64,000 nt of DNA from Lagopus muta. Lineage: Eukaryota; Chordata; Aves; Galliformes; Phasianidae. The translations under genes were made by a program, and so were the position numbers. The DNA is taken from the NCBI RefSeq assembly GCF_023343835.1, contig NC_064442.1, forward strand, positions 19,454,501 through 19,518,500, read 5' to 3'. Positions 1 through 11,600 of the stretch are shown here, in pieces (positions within the stretch are counted from its first letter, which is position 1; every line of letters begins with the position of its first letter). Below the pieces are notes generated by a model, which searched no databases, was not told where the DNA came from, and saw only the letters and a list, made by a program, of their open reading frames with translations.

Positions 1-350
1 TCTTTCCGCTGTCATAGCTTCTTCGTGTGCAGATATTTATAGAGCATGGTGACATTGCCACCGATCTTTTCTTGGACGGCTTTTTCTGGTTGTGGTGGCA
101 GCTGAGCTCAGGAGAGTGCCTTGCCATGATTTTTCTGTGCATCTGGCTTTTCTGGCTGGGAGCAGTTCCCAGTCTTGTATCACTTGCTTTGCACTTCGTA
201 TCAAGTGAAGGTGAAAAGGTCTGTTGCTGTAATAATGAGCTGTAAACTCAAGGATGCTTAGTTCCCGAAAAGCATGGCTACTTTCTTATTTCAGAGGAGT
301 TCTCTCCTCAGCATTGAGCATCTGTAACTTCTTGTAGCACCTTGCTTTTG

Positions 351-409
351 TCAGTAACCAGTGTAAATCCAGTAAACCAGTGTAAACCAGTGTACCAGTA
401 AGGTACCAG
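351..409. repeat. Short tandem repeat, CCAGTGTAAA-type unit
   Basis: The words CCAGTGTAAA, CCAGTAAA, CCAGTGTAAA, CCAGTGTA and CCAGTA follow each other in about 50 bp, giving a small degenerate tandem repeat. No function is implied. Confidence 0.6.
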
Positions 410-3400
410 CTGTGGCATCTGAGGGAATTCAGTGCATCTGTCTTGTCTGACAGATTTTGAAAGGAGGCACATCCAGTGCCTACTTGAAAGACAAGGGCAA
501 AAGCATTGAAGGGCTGATCTCCTCACTGTAGGTTCTCTAGGGTGGAGATGTTTGTTTTTCCTGTGGGTATACCTATATGAGCAACAGTGCCTGTTTGAGT
601 AGGGCTCCTTGTCAGTAGTGACACTATGAATAATAATCCCAAGCTGCATTTTTTTTCAACCCTTTCTACAGCATCCAGTTGATATCTGCTGAAAGTCAAG
701 TAGAGGTGAACTAATAACCCAGGGTGGAAGATCGGGACATGGAGCTGGACAAACAGTGCCCTTCAAGAGCAGTGTTAAATATCACGTTTCATTGTGTAAT
801 GGGGAGTAGTGTGGTTTCCTTAAGAACAGAGGCAGTTTCCAGGAGATAGAATTAAAATGTGCTCCATCTTCCTCCTGCCTCAAGGCAAGGAAGCTCTTGG
901 ATGAATGAAGCTGTTCTCTCCCACTGACTGTGCCTCACATCCTGCAGCATCAGCTGGTCCCAAAGAGGGAAGTTAGAAGAGCAGTTACAAAAAACCTCTA
1001 CTTTCACATTGTTTCTTTTCCAACTCACAGTCACAGAAATCTACACACAATGACTTATCAGAGAAATGTCAGCTTAGCTGGGTGTCTTGTTGTCCAACAC
1101 TCGTTCTGCTCTTTGTCCTTCCACATTCCTTGTTGTCTTTCAACTAGTACTAGTTAATGTGGACAATAGAGGCAGTTATACTTGGGAGTTAAAGTGCAAG
1201 ATCTGAATCATTCTGAGTGTAACTGTGGTTGATGGAGGAGCACGCAACAAGTTTGTTTTCCACTTTCTGTTGTGTTGGCATCTAGCTCTGAATTGTTGCA
1301 TGCAAGTCCTTCTTCATTTAAGCTCAAAATGAGTTACCTGCAGAAAAATACCGTACTTCTTTAGCCTAGCAACAATTTACTCTGTGACCTTGACAAGTAG
1401 AGACTCAATAGATCTATTTTCCAGTCAGTAAAATAACAATGTGCAGCTCCATGGTGCTCACAGCTACTTTATCGCCAGGTTGCTGATAATTACTGCTGCA
1501 GTACGTGAAACACAAACTTTTTCCGTGTGTGCATGGAGTGTTTGATAAGAAGCGGGACACGTGGCAGGGAAGAGGCCTTAAGCATAACCATGTGGACGTG
1601 GAGGCCTTGTTGCTGGCTCTGAAAAATGTGAAATGAGTGGCTACCAACAGCTAAGAAAGCGCTCTGAGTGGCTTGTGTTTTTCTCAGGCAGTATTAACCT
1701 TAGAGGCAGAGAAGTTCATATGGAATGTTATACTTAGAAGCCCGCGTGTGCAAAACAAGCCCAATAATAGCATGGGGCAGAGTGGCAGCAGGAGGGAGTG
1801 TCTGCACGGGACTGTTGGAGCAGTCCTTCTGCCCTGGGCTTGTTCTGCTCTCCTCTTCTTGGGTTCTTCTGGGGAGTTTTTCTGCACTGCTATTGCCATC
1901 GCAGCATAACTTGGAGGTCTCAGACTTGGTGTCATTGATGCATTTCTCTGTTTACTTGCTGCTCTGGACAGCTAGCGCAGCTCAATCTTTGTGCTGTGGA
2001 AAAGCACTGAAATATATTAATGACTGTTGCAGCTCAAGGAGATCCATGCAGTCGGACATGTGAGGAAGGAGCCAATGCAAAGCATATTCCATCTTCTAAG
2101 CTCCTGTCAACTTCCATGTGGAGCCCAGAGCTGGAAGGAGAATGATTTCTCTATCTGGGAGTGAAGAAATAAAGGGGAATTTCAAGCAGTGACTACATGA
2201 AAGGGATTAGAAACAATGCAGGATTTAAAATCTATGTTTTTAAAGCAATTAACTTCTCAGTCCCAGTGGGGTGATGAACCAGCCTAGGCCATCAGCTTGA
2301 GCGATATTTTTAGTGATTAAGAAGTGAATGGTGTTGACAGTTCTGCCTCCTGCCCTTGCAGCACGACTGAAATTTGGCAAGTGCATGAAAAATGGGGAAG
2401 ACCGTCTTCATTTCCAAAGGAAATTACAAGTAGTTGAAGGGCTAAAACCTTTAAGAGGATGAAAAATGTTGAAAGCATCTGATGAAATGGAATTTAAAGA
2501 AGAGCTGAGGCAGGTAGAAGCCACATGGAAGAACAACAGAGGGGTGTAATTCTCATGGGTCAGTGCAACAGCGGTTAATAACCAGACCTGTATTTTCAGG
2601 GCTAGCTTTCAACAAGCTGTCCCTCACTTCATAGATGAGATGCCTGCAGAGGATTTCTTCCCACTGGGGTTGGAGGTGCGTGGAGCAGACCTCTCCAGCC
2701 TAAGCATGCAGAATCCCCTTTCTCCTGTACATTTAGCCCTTGATTTGCCCGCTTTAGATGTGCAAGGATAAAGTAAGCTGCTGCCTACATCCACCAGCCC
2801 CTGAGCTTGCTCAGAGGATACACATCCGCTGTAGATGCTGCATTTAATTAGCAGAATCCCATACTGTGTACACTAACAAGTCTCTGGAGAGCTGAGGATA
2901 TGGACGCTCCAATCCCAAGGCGTATCAGACTAGGCGTGCTGGGGCATCTGTCGTGCCTTGTGCAGGAGTTCCACATTTCCAAGCTAATAGGTTTGGTTTA
3001 GAGTCTGATGTAGTTATGCTGGTGCAGCTCTGTGTGGGTATGCTGTAAACTTAATTAAAATGAAGTGAAATGCCAGCTGCCTGCAGGCAGGGCTGTTGTA
3101 GCTGCGGCTTTCAGAATTTGATCTTACTCTCTCTGGGCTTAAATCTCTGGTTTGTTTAAAACAACTTCCTTCGTTCCTTAGCATATTGAGGTTAAACTTT
3201 AGTTAACACATGCTTTTTTTCTTTGATATTAAGACGGCTCCTCAAGAGATCAGCAGTCCAATGTTGAGTGTAATGTTTTGGGGCATGCAGTGAATAGAGC
3301 CTGGGCTGCATGCTCAGCGCTGGGAATTAAAACTGCTAACTGTGTTCACCACTTGATCGCATATGTGAGCACAAGGGGTTGGAGCACAGGCACCCTTCAT

Positions 3401-6400
3401 TCTGGCTTCAGTCTTTTGTGTGATTAAGAGACAAGACACGTCCCCATCCATCTCAGGCAAATAAAGCATGTTTAAAACATTGTTCTGCCTGTGCTTGCAC
3501 TCTCCAGTGGGCATTTTAGGATCTTCCCTTCCGGATCCTCAAGCGATGCCTGTGTCCTTTATATTCCTGGAGGTCACAAGGAGACGGTTTCCTTTGTAAT
3601 GAGATGTAACACTCTCTTTTACTGTTGAAGAAGCTGGGAATTGAGCCTATGTATGCCCATGAATTGGGGACAGAGTGGGGTTGTGGTGTGAGGTGACCTG
3701 TTACTAGTAGGATGGCTGCGGGTGGTAGGATGCTTGATCCCACTGGCAGCAAGCAGCTCAAGTGGAATTGCTGCTCCCCTAAGCTGTTGGGATGTCTGGG
3801 GGCAGTGAGGGTGTGCTGGTCAGTAAAGCAGATCATATAAAGGCAGATCTGGCTTGGGGCTTAAAGAAATATCTCAGATGCTGGGGCTCAGCTGGGAAGC
3901 CAAAAGTGCTGTTCCTTGGACTTCCCCCATGAACCAGCTCAGTGTTTGCAAAATGGATTGGGTAGCTGACCATCAGCCTTTTTTGGCTGCTATGCGATCC
4001 TTTTCCGGCTGGGTAGCTCCCCATCAGCAGCAGTGTTGGCAATAGGGAAGGATCAAAATCATGTGGCTGGGGGTGGAGAGAGTGAAGCTGCTGCCAAAAG
4101 AGCAAGTGCCACCCCATGTTTTTGGGCCTAGAGCTGCTCCTGAGCAGCTGTCTCGGACTTCTACCTAATCTGTCTTTGCAGAACTACTTCTTCAATTCTT
4201 ATCTCTGTGGGTGTGGAAGAGAAGTGCTACAGGTGGAAGTGCTGCGGGGCCGGCAGTAGCAGTTTTCAGAGACCCTCTATAGTCACTTCTAGTGTGAGAT
4301 TCTGGGTCATGCTGATGTCTGTGTGACTGGGACTTGCACAGAGCTAGGAGGAGGTCATTTAGTAGAAGACCTGAAGATTTATGCCTTTCTTAGTTCTGCA
4401 TCTCCTCCTGCGGCAGCATCATAAAGCACTAAAGTTTGATTGTTCAGTAGTGTTCCTCAGGCTGAGAAGGTTTGATCCATCTGCATGTACCAGTATTGGA
4501 GTGTGACTTCTGACATCCCAACGGATGACTTGCCTGTGCTGCAATCACCTCTGAGGCTGTATGGTGGGGTTGCAGTGTATGTAACAATCCTACTGGGTCA
4601 CACTGGGCTTGCGTGCTGCTGGCTAGATGGTAGCTACTTAGTTGGACTTCTGATTCCCATGTTGATGAGCTCAGGGCAGGCTGATGAACCCCTCCTGACT
4701 GCTAGGGGTCCTACTGCCCCACAGGAGCTGCTGTCACGAAATGGCAGCGTGGTAGATGTGGGTCCCTGAAGGTGCTCCTCTGGGGCTGCTGCTGGTAAGT
4801 AGGTCATCCAGGTTTCTCATGTAGGATTTGTATTTGATTTTTATTCCCTGAAATGGTTAATGCTACACCAGAGCATTTCTGCAGAGGAAAATAAACTGTA
4901 GATGCCTGCAAGTTCCAGGTGTTTTTTTTTTTTTTTTTTTTTTTTCCCCTAATCCCAGTGATTTGGCTGGCAAACTGGAAAGCAGCATATAATGAGCATA
5001 GCATTTTCAGTTTCTCAAAAAAGCTGGTATCTCTGTCCTGAGAAAAATAGAGGCCACAATCTGAGGCCACCTCCTTGCCAGCAGAGACATGGGCATGCAG
5101 TGAGCTGTACTCTCAAGTACCATTTAACCGAGTAGCTTCCCAGTGGAGTTGCCTGCTTTGAGTGCAGCGCTGTGGACGATGCATGGAAGGCTCAGGTGCT
5201 GCTTCTTGGAAACCTACTTGTATAAATATCCTTGCACTTATTCTCTGCAGTTAACGACTGTTTCATTTTTACAGCCTTTGACTTCAATTTACAATGTAAC
5301 TTGCTCATCCTGGCAGTCAGCCTGAGTAAGGCAGCTGTACCTTCTTTTAATAGGACCTGTGACCTGTGCAAAACAACTCACATTAATATCTCTCTGTAAC
5401 AGTTTATTTCAGCTCCTTTTCATGCTTCTTTATCTAATGTTTTTTATGCTGTTTTTTGCTTAGCTTATCAAGCAGCAGATTCTCTCTCTCCAGTTTAGGA
5501 AGGTAAAACTACATTGCATTAAACTTCTCTGACCAAACACTTTGCTGAATCTGACTGCATCTGATTAATCTGTAATGCTCAGGTACTAATTAAGAGAGCC
5601 CTGGGGTGATCTAACAAACTTATTCTGCACGGTTGTGTTCCTAATGCTTGCCTGAACTGCAGACAGCAAAGTGAATGTTCATTGTCATTCCTGTGTTAAG
5701 GTGCAAGAAATGTTCACCTTTTGTGGCCAAAGGATGGGTGTACAGTTTGTTCAGCTGCTAAGTGATATTAAAGTGAGACTTCCATACAGAGACATTAAAA
5801 ATTAGATGTGCCTGCCCTGACGCTTTCAAAGAAGAAATTTTTCTCCTTTCCCACCATCCTTTGCTTTACCATAAAGATCCTCCTTTGTTTGGTCTCTACC
5901 ACAATGTGCACTTGAATGGTTGGACCTTGCCTTTGGCAGATGAAGTCAGTGGGCATTGCCGATTTGCTGCAGAAGCACGTAGAGGATTGATGGTGGAAGG
6001 AGAAGCCTTTCCTGAACACTTTGGTTGCCATGGGATTGTTAACCAAAATGTCAGGAAAAGCAAATTGCGATGAAGAAAAAGCAAATCGCTTCTCAAATCT
6101 CCTTTTCCTGCACACTGCTTTTGTATGGAAATCCCTCTTTAATTTTAAAAGGCTACTGAATTGCTGGTGTCCTCTTCCTGGTCCTTAGGGCTTTTTGTGC
6201 AACAAAGATGCACCTTCAGGAAGGCCCGGAGGAAGAGCGGCTGCTGCCTTGTATCAGATTTCTTGTAAGCTCAGAATTACTGGTTTAGAAACCAATTTGA
6301 ATTGGACAAGTCTCATTGCAGCTGGAATGAGTCAGCTGAGAGCCCCACAGTGCTGCAGCCTCTAAAACCTGCCTGTGACTAATACAATGGTTTCTTTGAA

Positions 6401-7028
6401 AGATTAAAGAGACTTTCCAGGGCTCACTGCCAAGTGTGCATTGAGCAAGTCTCGTCATATTCATCTGCCGTGCCTGTGGAGTCCTCAGCTCCTGGTGCTG
6501 CTGCTTTCCTGGAGCATTCAGTAGCCTTTGCGGTGTTTCTCCTGGCTCTGGGATTTGCACTGAAAGGACCAGGCTTACTCCCAGCACTGCAGTGATGTGG
6601 TGCTGGGATTAAACTTGGTCCCGAGTGTCACTATGTGTGTGCACATCACTTTATTTTTGAAGATGCTGAACTTGTTCACTTGCTGGGTTATGAAATGGTC
6701 ATTGATGCTTGGGGAGTTGTGACTTCACTGTGTGGATCTGTAAGGCATTTACTGGTCTAGGACTGACAAAAGGTGCATCAGAACCTCACCAGCAACTGCC
6801 AGCATTGGATTTTCTGCCTTGCTCTTTGGAAATGGGAGTTTTGTTGTCTCCCTGGTTTGGCGTATGGAAAGGTTTCTCTGCTTTGGCAGCTTTTGGTATC
6901 CACAGCCCCTTCCTGGCCGTGTGGCTGGGGAGAGGGGTGCTTTGCCAGGACCAGTCTCCTGGGGACCACTGATTTCCACAGGAAGGAGCCCAAGCTGTGG
7001 CATCTACTTTTTAACTTCTGTCCCTCAG

Positions 7029-7250
7029 CTGCTTGGCTACAGCTCATAACCCTTGTTCAATAGATAAGTCGAGTTTGCGACAGCCCCACCTTCCATCCTC
7101 TTCCCTTCCCCGATGCCAAGCGCCTGGCAGCTGGGTGAGGCTCATGCTGCCCCCCAGCCCTTTGTCACTCAGGGATCCATCTCCCTGCATCTCTCATAAG
7201 CTGAGGCTGATGGGAAGCCAGAGTGAAAACTGTAGCACTGCAGCCCCCAG
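7029..7250 (+). CDS. ALPK3: Candidate upstream exon of ALPK3 (weak)
   Basis: An open stretch of 74 codons is bounded by a pyrimidine-rich acceptor (CTGTCCCTCAG ending at 7,028) and a strong donor (CCCAG|GTAAGT at 7,251). It ends with two bases (AG). That is the phase needed to join the next recognised exon at 8,699, which opens with a single G, so the junction would read ...AAPR|STFC. Human ALPK3 has a poorly conserved serine-rich segment before the same STFC point. I see no clear sequence match to that segment, so support is limited to splice sites and phase. It could equally be chance. Confidence 0.28.
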
Positions 7251-7824
7251 GTAAGTTTTTTGGATGGATGAAAGAAGCAGTTGCTGTGGCTGGAGCTCTT
7301 CAGGTGCCTTCAGCTGTGTGTGAGGTTCAATCCTTGCTGCGGTGCCTGACCTTGCTGGCTTCATGCTAAGCACGTGGATTTGGGTATTTCCTTGAACCGG
7401 AGTGCTTCCTCAGCAGGTAGAGCATGAGTAGCAGCAGTGTCAGCATCCTGCCTGTGAGCTGGGGGCTGCTTGTGAGGCTGGTGTCCTCCTCACAGCCGTC
7501 AGCACGCGCTGAGAGCCCTTCTGCTCGTAGTGGTGCTGTGTCAGGAGTGGTCTGGGGGTTTGTTCCACCTCTTGCATGACTCTAGAGTGTTTAAGGAATG
7601 TGTCTTCCACTGCTGAAAGTGTTTTAGCAGAGCTGCTAGCTACCAGTTCCACTGCAATACTTGCTGTTTCTCCTAAGGTCCTGGCACTTGAGACCTTGGG
7701 ATCCTCTCTCCCAGTGTAAACATGTAGTGTTTTAATTGCAGAGGAGAAAATGAAAGAAGAAATTCTTCCCTTCCAAGAGCGCCAGAGCACTATCCAAATG
7801 AAGATTGAAGTTGGAATTAAATCC

Positions 7825-7882
7825 TTTTTTTTTTTTTAATTCTTTTTTTTTTTTTTCAAATCCTTTTTTTTTTTTAAAAAAA

Positions 7883-7923
<41 letters not shown>

Positions 7924-7933
7924 GAGAGAGAGA
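7825..7933. repeat. Alternating T and A homopolymer block followed by (GA)n
   Basis: Runs of 13, 14 and 12 T, then 7 A, 11 T and 26 A, and a short GA repeat, fill about 110 bp. The T and A runs are complementary and could fold into a long A:T hairpin. Runs of this kind are also a classic place for sequencing or assembly error. Confidence 0.8.
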
Positions 7934-8698
7934 CCCGATCTTCCAGGGCCTGTCTTGGTGATACTCCAACCGGGTTGGCAGTACTGTATGCTGATTTAGT
8001 GCTATCCTCAAATGGCATCTAAGTACCTGGAGACTCTAAGATCAATTTTTATGAGATTTGTAGATGGCACTGGGTGTTTGGATGGTCCTGGCTGTTTGGA
8101 TCTTGCAGCCTGAACTTGGGGGTCAGTGCATGGACTCATGGAGTGTGTACTGTGAGTGCCTACTGCAGCAGTGAGAGGTGAAGCACTCATCGTGGAATTC
8201 CTGAGCACAGGAAGGTGCAAGCCAGGCTCAAGGGCCATATGCTTACGAGCCATATCCGATTCACACTTGGCCTGGAACTGCAATGTGAAATCTTCACAAA
8301 TAAAATCTCAGTGAAGGGAATAACAGTGGCAGTACCAGGAGGGCGAAGCTACTTTGTTAGTGTCATGGTTTGAGCCTGCTGGCTGATCAAAGACACGTTC
8401 AGATGTGATACAGAACTAAAATTATTCTTGACATGCATTACCCTAATAGCTTCATAGACAAAGGAGATGTGTCCCAAATGACACTTTAAATTGACAGAAT
8501 CATCTCAGGAATGAAAAAAACAGTCAAATACTATGACTCTTGACTTGTGAAAAACCTGTTGTAGCGATGATGGGCGGTAAGGAGGGCACGTCTAACAAGA
8601 ACACAGCTCAGACAGGCTTCTGAGATGAGATAGGAAGGGAACCCTTTGATTTCTTTCTAGTACTTTGATCTCTAAGAAATGCTTCTTGAATCTTCCAG

Positions 8699-11600
8699 GA
8701 GCACCTTCTGCGCAATCATTTCCCAGCTGACGGAGGAAACCCAGCCACTATTTGAAACCACTATCAAATCTCGTTCTGTGTCCGAAGACTCTGATGCTAA
8801 ATTCACGTGCATAGTGACAGGTAACAGTGTCTTCAGTGAATAACCTGGTCCTGTCTCACTTGCTAGACTTGTGCTAGTTGAAGACTAGAGTAAGCAATAA
8901 CAAGGCGACACGTAACAAGTCCGACGTTGTCATACTGACAAGTAAAGATTCAGCAATTGCATGACAATTTCAGCTTTAATTTGATGGGGGAATCAATGGA
9001 AAACATTTGACACTGTAAACAAGCAAAGGCCTAACCAAACATCTCAAGCAGTGCAGATTGAAGACCAGGAAATGGAATATGATGATTACTGCTTGGGCAA
9101 GTGATACTTTATTGTCCTGGTCTGTGCTTCTCTAATCCTGGATTTCACACCTCAGGAATGAAGAAGACTGTTACACTGGAGCCAACTTTAGCTCTCACTG
9201 TTGGCTGTAAATTTGCATCAGTGATAAACGTGTATCTGTCAGTATTCTGAAATAAAGACCAGTTTCTGCCCAGTGAGCTAAAATCTAACCCTGAGCAGGA
9301 AGGATTTAGGTCAAGGGATATAGAGGGAGATGGAGGAGGCTGAAAGGTAGAGTTAGTGCTGAGGTGTGGCGAAGAGGCATGGCAAAGCACTGATGTAAAG
9401 GCAAGCAACTCCTTTGCTGGTGAGCTTTTGCCTCTTAAATACAGGGATGTTAAAACTTTGCTCTGTTCTTTTTTCTTTTCTTTTTTTTTTTTCATAGTAG
9501 TTATCTGTTTACAGATAATACAAGGAAGGATCAGCAGTTGTGTAAGTTTCTTATACTGACAGCTTACTCAGTGAGACTAACTGAAAAACCTTGTTACCTC
9601 TCAAATGAGGAGAGTACCTCCAATAAGCCTCATAATCTCAAGTACCAAGACTTGCCTAAGATTGAGGGAATCCAGTTTGCTGTTATAAAGGTGCTGCAAA
9701 TAAGCTGTATGCAATGAAGGACATACTGAACCCCTTTTCTGAAATCCTCCTGCTTTGAATTCTTGGCTCTTATATGATTCACTTGTTTTACAGGTCTGGC
9801 TCTCTGAACTTGCAGGGCTACAAGTGGTACATTGGCTTCATTGATGATTAACTTTAGCAGGCAGCTTCCTGCTCCTGTGGTAAAACTGGGCTGCTAGAGT
9901 TGCCTCCAAGCCGTGCTCTTCATTAGGGCTTTCCTGGTTGAATTTATTAAAAAGGAAAAGCTTTACATATTGTGCAGTGGCATGTAACTCATCGTTTTGC
10001 AAGCAGAGAGTGTCAGAGGTCAAAAAATGAGTGATGTTTGGATATGTTATAAGATCTTGAGTAATAGCAGATGCCCTTCTCTCCTCCTCAACTGAAAGTG
10101 TCTTGGTGGTGCGAGCCCAGAGTGTGGCTGCTTTGTGTGGAGGCATGCAAAAGCACTGCTTTCTTTCAGAATTTCTTTTACAGTGCCTAGTTCTGGCTTA
10201 ACTCTTCCCCAGATGCACTGCGGGGTGGACAATTCCTTCGAAAAGACCCCTTCTCTTCCAAGGTCCAGATGATACCATCAGCTCTACATAAGTGGGCCAC
10301 GTCCATGTCCTTTCCAGCGTCTCCTGGAAAAAATGAGAAACTGCTCACTGTGCAGGAGACATGCTGCCAAGGAATGCCTCTGCTTGAACCTATCAAAGTT
10401 TATCTGGAGACAGATATGTTCTCTATCCAGTTTGTAGCCATTCCTGGCTGTTTGTAGGCAGAAGGCTGCCTTCCAGCTTTGGATGACCCGTTGGTGCTGG
10501 GTGGCACGATGTGGTGTCGTATACAAAGTCGAAAAATCGATGCTGGTGTCACTTCTGATAAAGTGAAAGAAAGCATCAAGTGAGCATCTTCAGCATGCAG
10601 CCATTTTCACACTTAGTGAGCTAGACTGGAGGATATCTTTGTGCATTTAAATTAATAGACTCCTCCCAAAATTAGGAATTTTTGTAGAAAAGCCCTTAAA
10701 CAACCCAGACCTCCTCTGCCACGTGGTCAGTCTGAATGCCTTGCATGTGGTCCTGTGGCCTGTTCTAGCAGCTGAGGATTTCTCTGGGGCACTGAGCATG
10801 AAGTGCAGAGAAAAGTCCACTGGTGGTCTGATCTGGTGTTCACATATCTCCCCCTTGTTATGATGTTCATATTCAAGTGCAGGGAGAAGGGAGGTGACAG
10901 TTGCATCCCTGGCCAGTGGCTGGTGTGATACCAGCTCAGTCCTGCTGCTGTGATTGGAGTCCAGGGACAATTTGGATCATAGCCTTACAGGAGGCAAAGG
11001 GCTGACAGTCAGTTACTCTTGCTGTTGCTCTGAAGCCCCATATGCATTTACATGACCTACAATGACATTTTTTCTTGCTGCTTCTTAACTGATAATGAAT
11101 TCCAGTGCAGACCCTTATCTGTGAATACTAGAGGCTCACTGGTCTTTCCTAGGAAAGCAGCACAATGCAAATATTTGAAGAGCCAGCCTCTGAAATGCCA
11201 GCAGGAAAGAAAGTAAGTCTGAGGCAGGCTTCCTGATGCTTTCAGGTAGCTGCACAATCCCTGCTTTTCTCCTGTTTTCTGGTTCTCCAGCTTTGTTCTG
11301 CTGCTGCTGGAGTCCCTAGCACATCTTATTTGATTGTTTTGGGTCAAATTGTGCATCAGTGATGACATGTTTTCATTTCTGGGCAAAACTAGTTCAGCCT
11401 TTATTCTCTGAGAATGAAGAAAACAGCAAGACATGATTTTGTTGTGTGATTTCTCACAAAGGAGAGGAGCACTCAGCTTCTTTGCACCAAGTTGTTTCTT
11501 TGGTGGGCCTGACTGGATTTCAAGACCTCAGGGGTCTCATCCTTCAGAGCCTCTCCTGTGAGGAGTTATAGGGCTCTCTACAGAGAGCATCCCTTATTGA

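Larger units (their letters stand above)
1..8698. other. Non-coding stretch 5' of the first recognised ALPK3 exon
   Basis: Apart from one weak exon candidate (7,029-7,250) and simple repeats listed separately, I see no coding exon, RNA gene or interspersed repeat here. The many short ORFs have no recognisable domain and often lie open on both strands. As ALPK3 lies downstream on the plus strand and its first exon is missing, this is most likely ALPK3 intron 1 or its upstream region. There is no CpG island, so the ALPK3 promoter is probably not of CpG type or lies outside the window. A 24-base T run at 4,922-4,945 is not attached to a recognisable element. Confidence 0.5.

Noticed and set aside
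5795-6115. Overlapping open frames on both strands with a coding-like look (EVSGHCRFAAEARRG)
   Set aside because: No domain or family is recognised, both strands are open, there are no matching splice sites, and it does not fit the ALPK3 phase.
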